A stretch of 64,000 nt of DNA from Nitrospiraceae bacterium (GTDB taxonomy: Bacteria > Nitrospirota > Nitrospiria > Nitrospirales > Nitrospiraceae), in contig CAKKRK010000154.1 in NCBI GenBank assembly GCA_919902665.1, forward strand, positions 1 through 64,000, given 5' to 3'. The stretch's first letter is position 1. Every line of letters starts with the position of its first letter. Under the pieces are notes generated by a model, which was not told the origin of the DNA, did not search any database, and saw nothing but the letters and a program-made list of their open reading frames with translations. Shown here piece by piece: positions 21,913 to 34,900 of this stretch. A program made the translations under genes and the position numbers.

Positions 21913-22395
21913 ATGAAAACCTCCTGGAAAACCGGGATCAGTTTCGGATTGACGTCGGGGGTCATTACCACGCTCGGGCTGATGGTAGGACTCCATTCCG
22001 GAACGCATTCGCGCGCTATCGTGATCGGTGGAATCCTGACGATAGCCATCGCCGATGCCATGTCAGATGCACTCGGTATCCATGTGTCCGAAGAGTCGAA
22101 GAACAGCGCCCCAGTGAGCCAGGTCTGGGAAGCCACGCTCGCCACATTCGCTGCGAAATTTGTGGTCTCGGCCACCTTCGTCGTCCCGGTCCTAATCAGT
22201 CCGCTCGATCAGGCGATTGTCATCAGCATAGTCTGGGGACTATTCTTACTCACAGTTCTGAGTTTCTTCATCGCACGGGCGCAGACCATTGCGCCCTGGA
22301 AGGTGATTGGTGAACATCTCCTCATCGCCCTGTGTGTCGTAGCGATGACGCATGCGGTCGGCGATTGGGTGAACGGCTTTGTGGAAACGGAGTGA
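21913..22395 (+). CDS. VIT1/CCC1-like membrane protein
   Basis: Multiple TM segments; GISFGLTSGVITTLGLMVGL...IADAMSDALGIHVSEES. Confidence 0.7.
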   Translation: MKTSWKTGISFGLTSGVITTLGLMVGLHSGTHSRAIVIGGILTIAIADAMSDALGIHVSEESKNSAPVSQVWEATLATFAAKFVVSATFVVPVLISPLDQAIVISIVWGLFLLTVLSFFIARAQTIAPWKVIGEHLLIALCVVAMTHAVGDWVNGFVETE

Positions 22396-22422
22396 TGGGA
22401 TAAAGCGGTCGGGGACGAAACG

Positions 22423-22890
22423 ATGAGAAGACGACACGTAGGGTGGACACGGAGCCTACTCTGGATCACAGTCGGTGCATTGCTCATGTGTCAGCCACCG
22501 ACTTGGGGAGCGGACCTTGGCGAGGTTGTTCCGATAAATCGGCCGCACCGTGTCGTCATGCATCTCAACTCCGGTGACGAGAAAGTCCAACGTGGTGCGC
22601 TCAACAACATCACGCATCTCTATCAGGAACTTGGGCCGCAGAACCTCACGGTTGAACTGGTCGTGCATGGGGCCGGACTCCCACTTTTGACGAAGAGAGG
22701 TACGACATTCGCTGACGAGCTGACTCACTTGAAACGCACCTACGGTGTGAACTACACGGCCTGTTCCAACACCATGAAGACTATGCAGGTGACGAGGGAG
22801 GATTTGATCAGTGAAGTAGGTGATACGGTACCGGCGATGGTCCGGCTCATGGAGCGACAGGAACAAGGTTGGGTGTACATAAAGCCGTAA
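22423..22890 (+). CDS. DsrE/F-like periplasmic protein
   Basis: Signal peptide; RVVMHLNSGDEKVQRGALNNITHLYQELG...VELVVHGAGLPLL. Confidence 0.8.
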   Translation: MRRRHVGWTRSLLWITVGALLMCQPPTWGADLGEVVPINRPHRVVMHLNSGDEKVQRGALNNITHLYQELGPQNLTVELVVHGAGLPLLTKRGTTFADELTHLKRTYGVNYTACSNTMKTMQVTREDLISEVGDTVPAMVRLMERQEQGWVYIKP

Positions 22891-22930
22891 CCGATGGTTA
22901 TTGATTCAAAACTAGAGCCGTGGAGGAAGA

Positions 22931-23365
22931 ATGGAACAAAAGAGTAAAGTGTATCTGTATCAGACCGCAGTGAAGTGGACGGAACAGCGCAAGGGCGTGA
23001 TCGCTTGTACGGGGAAGCCTGATGTGCAGGTGGCAACACCGCCGGAGTTCAAGGGACATGACGGCATCTGGTCTCCCGAGGATCTCTTCGTGGCCTCCGC
23101 CAATGTCTGTTTGATGACGACGTTTCTCGCAGTGGCGGAACGAGCCGGACTCGCCTTCTCTGCCTATGAGAGCACGGCGGAAGGTCGATTGGAGTTGGTG
23201 GAGGGAAAATTTCAATTCACTGCCATCACGATCAGGCCTTCCATCACCTTGAAGTCTGGAGAGGATGCGGGCAAAGCCAAGGAGCTGATTGAAAAAGCCG
23301 AGGGGAATTGTCTGATTTCCAACTCGATGAAAGCCGCAGTAACCTTGGAGCCGGTCATTCGCTAG
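22931..23365 (+). CDS. OsmC-family protein
   Basis: STPEDLF-like segment (IWSPEDLFVASANVCLMTTF) and CLISNSMKAAV. Confidence 0.88.
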   Translation: MEQKSKVYLYQTAVKWTEQRKGVIACTGKPDVQVATPPEFKGHDGIWSPEDLFVASANVCLMTTFLAVAERAGLAFSAYESTAEGRLELVEGKFQFTAITIRPSITLKSGEDAGKAKELIEKAEGNCLISNSMKAAVTLEPVIR

Positions 23366-23446
23366 CACTGCAGAACTCCTTGCCACTGAGGCTTGTGTTG
23401 GTGAGCACGAAGGTGGAGTTGTGAGGTCACAGTCGACGGAGAGAGA

Positions 23447-24232
23447 TTACTGCTGCCCGAGATCAAACTGTATAACCGAGTCTACGCTCTGGGCAGCCAC
23501 CGCTGCTTCCCATCCATTTTCGCAAGGGAGAAAGCGAACCTGCAACGTATCCGTGAACTGCGCACCCAATCGGGCCCGAACTTCCATATCGACTCCGTCC
23601 CCCTCAATGCAGACCTCGCAGTCGGACAGTCCCCGGAGACCGATACCTTGCGCCTTAAGCAGCGCCTCTTTCGCAACCCAGTAGCGGAAGAATCTCATGG
23701 CTCGTTGTTCCTCAGGAGCCTGCATGATCGCTGTGTGTTCGGAACGAGTAAAATAGCGCTTGGATAATTTCGCAACCTCGATTTCCGAACGAACGCATTC
23801 AAGATCCACTCCAACCTCCTGCGTTTGTGCGACCGCGATGAGCGCACGGCCATAGGCATGAGACAAATTGAACGTGATCGCTGACCGATCTCGTAGTTCC
23901 CTTGTCAGGAAGGGCTTGCCTGTTGCACTGCGCTCCAGCGCGACCACATCCGGAGTAACTCCAAGGTACCTACTCAGCACTGCTCTCAAGCCTCCGTGAG
24001 CCAGCACGTAACGCTGCCGGATATCGTCCCGAACAAGGCGCGCCGCTCGGTGCCGCTCGATTTCATCCAACCAGCTGGTGCATTGCTCCAGGCAGCGTTT
24101 CGATCCGTCGAGCTCGATTCCCCACAGGTGAACGGTGTTCGATGGAAGGCAGATATGATTCTGCCGACCTATATCGGCTAGGCGCTCAAGTGATTGGAAC
24201 GAAATCAGCATCTTGCAGTTCCAAATGCACAC
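23447..24232 (-). CDS. Sfp-type 4'-phosphopantetheinyl transferase
   Basis: FNLSHAYGRALIAVA, VGVDLECVR, WVAKEALLKAQGIGL. Confidence 0.93.
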   Translation of the reverse strand: MCIWNCKMLISFQSLERLADIGRQNHICLPSNTVHLWGIELDGSKRCLEQCTSWLDEIERHRAARLVRDDIRQRYVLAHGGLRAVLSRYLGVTPDVVALERSATGKPFLTRELRDRSAITFNLSHAYGRALIAVAQTQEVGVDLECVRSEIEVAKLSKRYFTRSEHTAIMQAPEEQRAMRFFRYWVAKEALLKAQGIGLRGLSDCEVCIEGDGVDMEVRARLGAQFTDTLQVRFLPCENGWEAAVAAQSVDSVIQFDLGQQ

Positions 24233-24241
24233 GTCCCGACT

Positions 24242-25903
24242 TCATGTCGTCATCCTTGCGCCGCTGTCCTTCACATGCTCCACAACCTTCCCGTCATCCA
24301 ATTTAATGACCTGGTTGCCGAGATGGAAATACCGATCATCGTGAGTAATCACGATAACCGTTTTCCCTCGCGAGCGTAGGTCTGGAAGCAATGTCTTGTA
24401 AAACACCTCCTTGTACTGCGGATCTTGATCCGCCGCCCATTCATCAAACACGTAGATCGAGCGATCCTCCAGGTAGGCCGTAATAAGCGCCAACCGCTTG
24501 CGTTGCCCTTGAGAGAGATCAAGGGTTGAGAAGGTGCGATCGCGTACAGTGACTTTGTGATCCAAATGCAGCAATCGCAAGTATTGAGGCGCGAGGCTAT
24601 GGACTTGAGAATCCGAGTGACCAAGGAGTTTCTTGAAGAGGTAAAAGTCTGAAAATATGACTGAGAAGTGTTCGCGATACCACTCTCGATTGGCATCAGT
24701 GATCATCGTACCAGCCAGTCTCACGTCTCCTCGTAGCGGCTGATACAACCCCGAAAGAACTTTTACGAGTGTGGATTTCCCGCTTCCATTCCCTCCGATG
24801 ATGAACACCAATTCGCCCGGACATAACTCTAGGCTGATGGGACCCAGCGTGAAGGGCGTTTCGGCATCATTATCTTGCCCGTAAGAAAACACGACATCGG
24901 TCCATTGCACGATGGGAGAGATCTCAGGCTCGAGACCTACCAGTTCTCTCGTCTGGACGTCCTCCGGACAGACATCCAGCGATATGCCCAATCGTTCAAT
25001 ATTATCCAATGCCACTTGACCTCGTTCGAGAGTTGGTGCCGTGCTGATAATACTTGAAATGGGGCCCATCATATAGATCATGGCGACAATGTATCCAGTC
25101 AGTGCCTCTGAAGAGATAAGCCCAAAAGATGGAAATAGGAAAATGATGAAACCGATGAGGGAGTAGAGGGATACGGCGTTCCAGGCTCCAAGCAGCGCTT
25201 GTATCCGCGTTGCTTCCAGATTCGTCTTTCTATAGAGTTCCGCCGCTCCTCGCACTTCCTCATCTACAAACTCCTGTCGCCGCGCCCGATGCATCAATAG
25301 CTCCTTTAGCCCATCGGTGAGCGAGCGAAATCGTTGAAACAACTCAGCTCTGGCATCCCGGGATGCGGCAATGATGTCGCGGACACTGGTGTGTAACCAC
25401 TGATGTACTACGACACTCACGACAGCAACTCCGAGCACTGCTAGAAATACGCTCCACGACAACCAAGCAAGGAAGATTCCGCAGCCCAACACAAGTGCGC
25501 CATTCATGAGAAAACTAGGGAAACATTGGATCGCCCAGGTCACCCAACTGACGTCATCCGTTAAGGTGATCAGAATATGGTTGGCCCCTCGTTGCTCGGA
25601 GCGAAGTAACGGAGCCCGTAGGATTTTTGCGCAGAGAGACAACGAGAGGTCCAGGATTGTGTCTTGTGAAAAGCGGACGAGCAGAACCTGGGATCCAAGG
25701 CTTGCCAGAATCTTGCCGGCGACGAGGCCGACAAATCCTAGCAGTACAAGAGGGGAATGGTCAGAGGGATGATGAACCACATAATTGATGAGCGCTAAGA
25801 CTCCGGCGCTCAACAGCCCAGACAGGATGCCGACACAGAGCATGAGCCAGGCCATGGAGCTCGACCGTTGCACGATAAAGCGGAAAAATCGTCCAAAGGG
25901 CAT
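24242..25903 (-). CDS. Cyclic-peptide export-type (SyrD/PvdE-like) ABC transporter, fused TMD-NBD
   Basis: Six-TM N-terminus; GGNGSGKSTLVKVL; LSQGQRKRLALITAYLEDRSIYVFDEWAADQDPQYKEVFY. Confidence 0.92.
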   Translation of the reverse strand: MPFGRFFRFIVQRSSSMAWLMLCVGILSGLLSAGVLALINYVVHHPSDHSPLVLLGFVGLVAGKILASLGSQVLLVRFSQDTILDLSLSLCAKILRAPLLRSEQRGANHILITLTDDVSWVTWAIQCFPSFLMNGALVLGCGIFLAWLSWSVFLAVLGVAVVSVVVHQWLHTSVRDIIAASRDARAELFQRFRSLTDGLKELLMHRARRQEFVDEEVRGAAELYRKTNLEATRIQALLGAWNAVSLYSLIGFIIFLFPSFGLISSEALTGYIVAMIYMMGPISSIISTAPTLERGQVALDNIERLGISLDVCPEDVQTRELVGLEPEISPIVQWTDVVFSYGQDNDAETPFTLGPISLELCPGELVFIIGGNGSGKSTLVKVLSGLYQPLRGDVRLAGTMITDANREWYREHFSVIFSDFYLFKKLLGHSDSQVHSLAPQYLRLLHLDHKVTVRDRTFSTLDLSQGQRKRLALITAYLEDRSIYVFDEWAADQDPQYKEVFYKTLLPDLRSRGKTVIVITHDDRYFHLGNQVIKLDDGKVVEHVKDSGARMTT

Positions 25904-25951
25904 CGTCGACTAGCCTCACTGTCACCAGGAAAGGAGAATGGATGTGCACAC

Positions 25952-28900
25952 CTAAATTACGTTGGCCAAAGGGGCTGGCTTGTTTTGAGTATCCTCGCCA
26001 AGGAAAGCCTGGAGATGCTTTGTTACTTCTTCCACATGTGGCGCGACAAGGAGCTGTCCTGAATTGATGGCTGCAACCTGCACGGTCTTGCTCCCTTCGC
26101 CCCCAAAGTCTGGCCAGACATGTCTGGTATCTGTTACTGACTGAGCGACATATCGCTTTGATGCCATGATATTGAGAATATGCCCAGGGTATTTGCGAAC
26201 GTCGTAGCGAGCCACAGCCTGGAGCGTGGCTCGAGTCACTTGTTCGACTTGGAATTCAAAAAATAGCTGATCGTTAGCGGCATTGGTTTGCGATAACGAC
26301 ATGAGTCTTTTGTATCTATGCTGGAGAACTGAAGCCCAGTCTTTGACTGGCAAACGAGCGAGCTTGGGAATTGTACGTAGTATCCTCCATAGCAGAAACA
26401 GAGGCAACCCAAACCTCATCGGCAACTTATAGCGATGTGGGCGATATGTGGATGGATACCATGTATCCATTACCACAAGTGTGACGGCCTGTCCCTGCTC
26501 GACCAGTTGCTGAGCCATTTCATACGCGATCAGTCCACCGGTGCAGGCTCCAAGGACAGTATACGGCCCATTCGGGCGAAAGCGACGGATCTGTGCAACA
26601 TAGTGACTTGCCATCTCCGGCACCGATGTAAATGGCGCCTCTTTTCCGTCTAGTCCTCGTGCTTGTAACCCGTAGGAGGGTTGATTCGGACCTAGCAATT
26701 TTGCCAGCTGAGCAAAGACTAAGACATTACCCCCTACTCCGGGTACCATGAAGATCGGTACTGCAGACCCATTCGGCTGAATGGCAACAAACGATTGCCA
26801 TGGCGGGGTCCAGTTCTCCTGCGAAAGCACCGACGCAAGTTCCGCAATAGTCGGTGCTTGAAACAGCGTTGCGAGCGGAAGACGTCTTCCATACACCTGT
26901 TCAAGGAGAAAAAAGAGGTGGGCGGCTTTGAGTGAGTGGCCGCCGAGATCAAAGAAGTTATCGTGGATCCCAATTTTTGGGACTTCCAGTACTTGCCGCC
27001 ACAAGGCCGTGAGTTGAACTTCTGCCTGATTACGGGGGCCACTGTGAACCAATTCATCTGAGATCGAGGAGACGGCCGATGGTAATGCTTTCCGGTCGAC
27101 CTTGTTATTGGCCGTCAAGGGCATGGTCTTCAGAAAGACAAAGACGGAGGGGACCATATAATCCGCGATCTCGGACCGAAGAAATAAGCGAAGTTCCTGC
27201 TGGCTTGGAGCAGGGCCCTCTTGGCAGACCAGATACGCCACTAACTGCTTTGCACCTTGCTGGTCCTCCCGCGCGATGACTGCTGCCTGACGGACAGCTT
27301 GATGACGGCTCAGTGCGGTCTCGATCTCACCCAATTCGATCCGATACCCTCTGATCTTAACCTGGTGGTCCGACCGACCGAGATGGACGATGCGTCCATC
27401 TCGGCGATACCGTGCCAAGTCTCCCGTTCGATAGAGTCTTGCGAGGGGCTCTGGAGAAAATGGATGAGGGATGAATCGCTCTGCTGTTAAGTCAGGCTGC
27501 CCCCGATAGCCTCGGGCTAACCCATGGCCGCCGATATACAGCTCACCGGAGACTCCGATTGGGGCTGGTTGCAGGAATTGATCCAAGATGTACACGTCTG
27601 TATTGGCGATTGGTCTGCCAATGGTGATCTCCCGATCCGTCCGGTCGATTCGTTCGATCGTCGACCAAATCGTGGTTTCAGTCGGACCATACATGTTCCA
27701 CAAGGCGAGGCAACGTTCCAGCAGTGACGCCGCCAGATCGGGAGGAAGGGCTTCCCCTCCACAGAGTACCGTCAGTCTGCTACTGCCGCGCCATCCCACA
27801 TCAACCAGCATGCGCCATGTGGCAGGGGTCGCTTGCATGATCGTCGGCTGGACGGTTTCACAGAGATCACGCAATTGTCGCCCGTCCATGGCGACTGCTC
27901 GACGGGCGATCTCGACACGGGCTCCGGCCAGCAAGGGCACATATAATTCCAAGCCGAAAATATCAAAGGAGATTGTCGTCACCGAGAGCATGACATCGTG
28001 AGCGGTACATCCCGGCTCTTGCCGTATCGAACTCAAGAAGTTCACAAGGGCGCGGTGCGGAATTTCCACACCCTTGGGCTGTCCTGTGGAACCAGACGTA
28101 TACAGGATATACGCCAGGTCTTGAGGCGTGGCGATCGGGCCTAGATTGTGGTCTGCTTCCTGCACGATGCGTTCCTCCTCGCGGTCCAGACACAGTAAGC
28201 GGCAGACCTTCGCATCAAATCGAGCGGCGAGTGATGCGGAGGTAAGCACGACGGCGAGGGAGGCGTTCTCGGCCATATACCGGAGTCGATTCCGTGGAAA
28301 CTCAGGGTCGAGCGGGACATAGGCCGCACCGGCTTTTAGGACGGCCAGCAACGCAATGACCATATCCAAGGATCGATCGAGACTAATACCCACCGTGACA
28401 CCAGGCTGAGCGCCCAGGGTTCGCAGGTAGCCTGCCAGTTGATTGGCCCTGGCATTAAGCTCACCGTACCGCAGTGCCTTCGATCCCATCGACAACGCAA
28501 CGGCCTCGGGCGTCCGCTTGACCTGAGCTTCAAACAGCTGAGGAAAACATTCAGACTGTGGATACTCTCGTTGCGTGCGGTTCCAATCCTGCAACATCTG
28601 TTGCTGCTCGGGCGCCGTCACGGTTGGGAGTTCGGACAGTTTACGCTGGGGATTTGCCAATGCGCTCTGGAGTAGGAGCTTATACTGTCCGAGCATCCGC
28701 TCAGCAGTCTGAGGCTCGAAGAGATTGGTGTTGAACGTCAAATACGCTCTCCGGGAGAACTCTGTCTCGATCGTCAAGCTTAAGTCGAATTGTGCGGCTT
28801 GCGTCTCCACCTCGAACGGCACCCAACTCAACCCTTGGACGTTGATCTCCCCTATTGGAGCATTCGGGACATTGAAGAGGACCTGCACCAGGGGGGCGGA

Positions 28901-31900
28901 GCTCTGGTCACGAGAGGAGTGCATCATCTCGACTAATTTGTCGAACGGGAAGTCCTGATTGGCATAGGCTTCTAATGCCGTTTCACGCACCCGCGCCATT
29001 AACTCGATGAACGTCGGATCGCCGGAGAGGTCGATACGGAGCACGAGTGTATTGACAAACGAGCCGATGATCGACTCGACCGCGGATTGAGTTCGGTTGG
29101 CGATGGGAGAGCCGACGGCCACATCAGTTTGGCCGGAATAGCGACGCAAGAGAATCTGGAAGCAGGCCAACAGGGTCATGAACACCGTCGCATTGTGTTC
29201 CGCGCTGAATTGTTTCAGTCGTTCGATCAACGAGGTGGGCAATTCCAGCATGCGATGTGAGCCGTTAAACGTTTGTACGACGGGCCGTGGATAATCGGTC
29301 GGCAACGAAAGCTTTGACAGCCCGGCCAATTTTTTCTGCCAATAGTCCGATTGTGTGCTCAGCCAGTCGTCGGTCAGACAACGTCGTTGCCACACAGCGT
29401 AGTCGGCATACTGAAGAGGGATCGGTTTTGCCGACGGAATGTCTCCTCGGCAAAACGCGTTGTAGAAGAAGGCAAACTCCTGGCCGATGACTCCGAATGA
29501 CCACTGGTCTCCGATGATATGGTGCATTGTGAGCACCAATACATGGTCCTCAGGCTCGATTTCGATCAAGAGGAATCGTGCCAGCGGGCCTTGCTCAAGA
29601 TCGAACCGTTGGTTTGCTTCCTGCTCCACAAGCTGGGCCGCTTGCTGTTGTCGCTCCTCGCGAGGCCGCTGGGTAAGGTCGACTTCGACCCAATGGGGAG
29701 GGCGAAAGGGGTGGATCGTTTGGACTGGTCCCTCACCCTTCATCATGAACGTCGTTCGAAATGCCTCATGGCGGTTACAGATGGCATCGACCGTCCTCCG
29801 GAGAGCTGATTTGTTGAGCCGTCCCATTTGCCGTGATGCAAACGGCATGTTATACGCCGTGCTCTCAGGGGCCAGTTGATACATCAGCCACATACGTTGC
29901 TGAGAATAGGACAAGGGGAGTGGCTGATCTCTCGGCACCGGAGTGATCGGTGGCATCACGGAAGCCGGCTGGTCCTTCTGGCGCAACCGCGCCACTTCTT
30001 GGGCCAATGCTGCAATCGTTGGTCGCGCAAACAGTGCCGGGAGTGAGATATCACTCTCAAAGAGTTCACGTATTCGAGAGACGAGTTGGGTCGCTAAGAG
30101 CGAGTGGCCTCCCTGCTCAAAGAAATGGTCGTGGACACCGGCCTCTGGGACTTGAAGCACGGATTTCCACAACTCAGCCAGAGATTCTTCGACCTGATTT
30201 CTGGGAGCCATTCTGGCTGCCGCTTGATCGGCTATGTGTTCTGGGGCGGGAAGCGCATGTCGATTCACTTTTCCGGTGGCACTGAGCGGCATCGTGTCGA
30301 GCGATAGAATGACGGATGGCACCATATAGTGCGGGAGTCGAGAGGCCAGATCACTGCGAATCTGTTCGAGCCTGTCTTTGAGCGACGACTCACCGGCGAC
30401 ATAACCGACCAACCGGTGTTGGTCCGGTTTATCTTCCCGAAGCAGCACCGCCGCGTGATGCACACCCGGAAAGTTACTCAGCACATATTCAATTTCCCCT
30501 AGTTCGATCCGATAGCCACGCAGCTTAACTTGTTGATCCATCCGTCCAAGAAACTCCACATTGCCATCGGCGCGATACCGAGCCAGGTCGCCGGTCCGAT
30601 ACAGTCTGGTGCCGGCCACGTAGGGATTCGCAAGAAACCGCTCTTGTGTCAATTGCGGCTGGTTGACATAGCCGCGGGCCAGACACTCTCCTGCGATATA
30701 CAGTTCTCCAGGCACGCCGATCGGCATCAGTTGCAGACTCGCATCCAGCACATAAAGTTGCATGTGGGCGATGGATTTTCCGATCGGAACGTGGGCTGCA
30801 GCTTCTTCTCGAGTTGTGTGATACACGCTGCACCAGACCGTGGCTTCCGTCGGTCCATATTCGTTGTACAGCGTGGCATGAGGCAGGAGCTGGTAATGTC
30901 GTCGCACGAGTTCAAGGGACAGACTCTCGCCGGCAGTAATGACGACACGAAGCGATTCCAGTTGAGCACTCAACGCCTCACCCAGCACGGCATGGTACAA
31001 CGAAGGGACCCACACGATGTGTGAGATGCGATGGTGCTCGATGAGCGCAGCAAGCTCTGTGGGATCACGGTGGGCGGTCTCCGATGGAATGACCAGTTCC
31101 CCCCCCTGCAGCAACGTCCAAAATATACCTGTCACAGAGCCATCAAAGGCCAGAGAGAAGGTCAGTAGGAATCGGGATACCGGGTCCTGATAGTACTGAA
31201 GTCTGGCTTGCAGAGAGGTCACCAGACTGCGGTGTGTCACGGCCACACCCTTGGGCCTCCCTGTCGAACCCGAGGTATATATGATATAGGCAAGCTGATC
31301 CGGGGAGACCGAAAGAGCGAGGTTCTCCTCCTCCGCTCCGCTTCCTGTGGGTGTAGACAGGGTTTCTACATCACAAATCTGGCCGCCATAGCTCTGTATA
31401 TGGTTACGGAGATGCGCCTGTGTGACGACGATGGAAACGTGCGAGTCCTCCAGCATGAGCTGGAGGCGGTGATCGGGAAAGGACGGATCCAGGGGAACAT
31501 AACCGCCCCCTGCTTTGAGAATACCCAAGAGGCCCACCAGGGCATCTACGGAGCGCTCGACACAGAGCCCAACCGGGAGATCTGCACTGACCCCCAATTT
31601 CTGTAGCGCGCGAGCGACTCGATTCGCTCGTCGGTTTAGCTCTTGGTAGCTGATGGACTGGTCTCCGCACGTGACGGCGAGTGCCAGGGGAGTCCGTTCT
31701 ACCTGTGCCTCGATGAGTGCATGGATACTGGAGGTCTGGGTGGACGGTTCGTCCCACGTCAGCTGAATATTCCGTCGCTCCTCGGCGGTGAGTAATGACA
31801 GTTGATCAAGACGGGCCTCAGGCTTCTTGAGAAATTCCTCAAGCAAGATCTCAAGTTGTCCCAGCATTCGGTCCACCGTCGAATCGTCAAAAATCGTCGA

Positions 31901-34900
31901 GTCATGGAGGAACGCCAGTTCCAGGCCGTGAGCCTTATTCACGACCATCAACACGAGGTCGAACTCCGATGCCGTCGGTTCCCAAGGGAGGTGAGTGACC
32001 TCAAGATCCCTGACGGTGAACGTGGACAAGGGATCGTCTTCATACACCATCATCACGTTGAAGAGTGGAGACAGTGACCGCTCACGCTGTAACGACAGCG
32101 CCTCGATCACCTCTTCAAACGGGAGTTCTTGGTGGTCATAGGCCTGCACCACTACACGGCGTATCTGCTTCAACAACTCCTGTCCTGTGAGTCCATCCGA
32201 TACTTCGGACCGCAATGCTACCGTATTGACGCAATACCCCATTAGGTCTTCGAGCTCTCTCCGACGCCTACCGGCCACGATCGATCCAATGACGATATCT
32301 GTCTCGTGTGTGTAACGATGGAGCCACGTCGCAAAGACGGCGTACAGCACCATGAACATCGTGAGGTTCTGACGCTGGCAGAAATGATCGAGACTGGCTG
32401 AAAGTCTTGGAGAAAGCGATCGTGACCGCACGCCTCCCTCGAACGTGCGCACCCGCGGCCGCTGACGATCGACCGGTAGTTCAGCAGGCGGCCGGCCGCC
32501 GCTCAACTGCTGGATCCAGTAGGCTCGATGGACTTCACGAAGGCCTTGATCCAGCCTGGATCTCTGCCAATCGGCATAGTCCGCATACTGAACGGTCAAT
32601 GTGGGCAGTAGAGCCTTTTGAACATCACCACCGGCTTCCCATAGAAGGGCCAGCTCCTTCCAGAAGATACGGAGAGACCACCCGTCGGCGACGAGGCGGT
32701 GGAATGTCAGTGCCAGGACATGCACATTGTGCTGAAGCGACAGCAGGGTCACTCTGAATAGTGGTCCTTGGCGCAAGTCGAATGGTTGGCTCCTATCCGC
32801 TCGTAGGAATTGCCGCATCTGAAGTTCTTGTTCCGTAGGGTCGAATACTTGGAAATCTTGCCGTCCTATCGTGATGATCGCCTCACGGGAGACCTCCGCG
32901 AATCCTTCACCTCGCTCCGATCCGAAACGAGTTCGAAGAATTTCGTGACGGCGGACGATTTCCCGCACCGACCGCTCCAATACCTCGGGATTGACCGGTC
33001 CACGGATGCGCACGCTCATGGAAATATGATTGATCGCGCTCCCAGGATGAACTTGCTCCAAGAACCAGAGTCGCTGCTGAGAAGGGCTGAGAGGAATTCT
33101 GCCCTCCCTTGTGGATGTCGAGCGAAGCAGAATGCGCGGAATCCCCGCCCTGTCGCCTTCTGCGTCATCTGGACTCGTGCTTAGTTCATCGATCCGAGTG
33201 GCCAGTGCGGACAAGGTCGGACATTCAAACAGTACACTGAGGGGGAGTTCAACGTGGAAGACGTCGAGGATACGCGCAACAACCTGTGCGGCAAGGAGCG
33301 AATTGCCGCCGAGTGAGAAGAAGTTCGCGTGACGGTGCGGAAGGTGTCCTCCAAGCACCTCTTGCCAGATATCGGCCAGCCTTGTTTCGATGCTGGTTTG
33401 TGGGCTCTCGCTCGATACCCCATCGGTCTCAGCGCTCCGATCAGACTCCAGCGTACTCGATCCGACGACAGCGAGCTGGCCGGCCTCAAAGGCGGCCTTG
33501 CAGGCGCCTCGTTGAATTTTCCCGCTGGAGGTTCGTGGGATTGTGCCGGACTTGATCAGCACCACCGTGTGGATTTCGAGTTCATATTCGTCAGCCAACG
33601 CGCGACGTATGCAGCCCACCACCTCCGCCAGGTCGGATTCAGATACCTGCTTCTCGATCTCATGGACCAGTGCCACACGTTCTCCGGTCTTGTCCTCAAT
33701 CGAGAAGGCCGCTCCATATCCTCGTCGTAAGCCGGGGTGCGCTTGCTGGGCCGACCACTCCAGATCGTGGGGGTAATAGTTCCGTCCACGCACGATGATC
33801 AGATCTTTGAGGCGTCCGGTTAGGAACAGCTCTTTGTTGTGGATAAATCCCAGATCGCCAGTCCGTAAATAGAGACCCTCACCTGACCCAGCAAGAGCGG
33901 CCTTAAATGTGGCATCCGTTTCTTCTGGTTTGCCCCAGTATCCAGCGCCGATCCCGGTTCCGGCCAGCCATACCTCTCCCACCACGCCTGCTGGGCACTC
34001 AGCGTGAGTCACAGGATTCACAATCCGTACATGCGTCTCTTCGAGAGGCTCCCCGCATCCAACCAATGTCCGCGTTCCCTGTTCTGAGGCGGGAGCCTCT
34101 TTGATGATCGAGTTGGCTAATGCGTCGGTCTCAACATGCAAGAAGCTCGGCTCTGCTCCGGCCCGCTTCACCGTCACCAAGAGCGTGGCTTCAGCGAGTC
34201 CATACGCCGGGGCAAACGTCGTTCGCCGGAAGCCATGTGGACCGAAGATATCGATAAACTGCTTCACTGTCTCCGGACGGATGGGTTCGGCGCCGCAACT
34301 GGCGACGAGCCATGTACTCAAGTCAGCTCGCCACTCCTTCTGTTGCCGCACAGCCCTGAGACACGCCTCATAGGAAAAATTCGGTCCCCCGCTGTGGGTA
34401 ATCTCAAATCGAGACACCGCATCGAGCCAACGTAATGGCCGCCGGAGGAACGTGACGGGTGACATCAGATAGGCAGGAATGCCGGCGTAGAACGGGGCGA
34501 TGATTCCGTGCAGTAATCCATAGTCATGGAAATAGGGCAACCAACAGAGCGACCGGCTGCTATCCGATACGTCTCCGGCCAGACTCAAGGCCCTGCAGTG
34601 AGCGAGGACATTTTCCTGGCTGATCATGACACCGCGAGGAGTGGCCGTCGATCCTGACGTATATTGCAGGTAGGCAAGAGGGTTCCTGTGAGGCCGTGGC
34701 CACTCAACCGAATCGACTGACGTGTAGGGTTGATTGGTTGCGACCCATGTGATCGGGCCCGTCTCGTTGGCAATCGCAAGCTCCGAAGACAAAGCCGTGA
34801 TACTTGAAGTCGTGAGGACCAGCGATACCCGGGCATCCTCGATAATGCTGCGCAGTCTGGGCAGAGCATGTTTCCGCCTGATGGGGTCGGGAGCCGGAGC

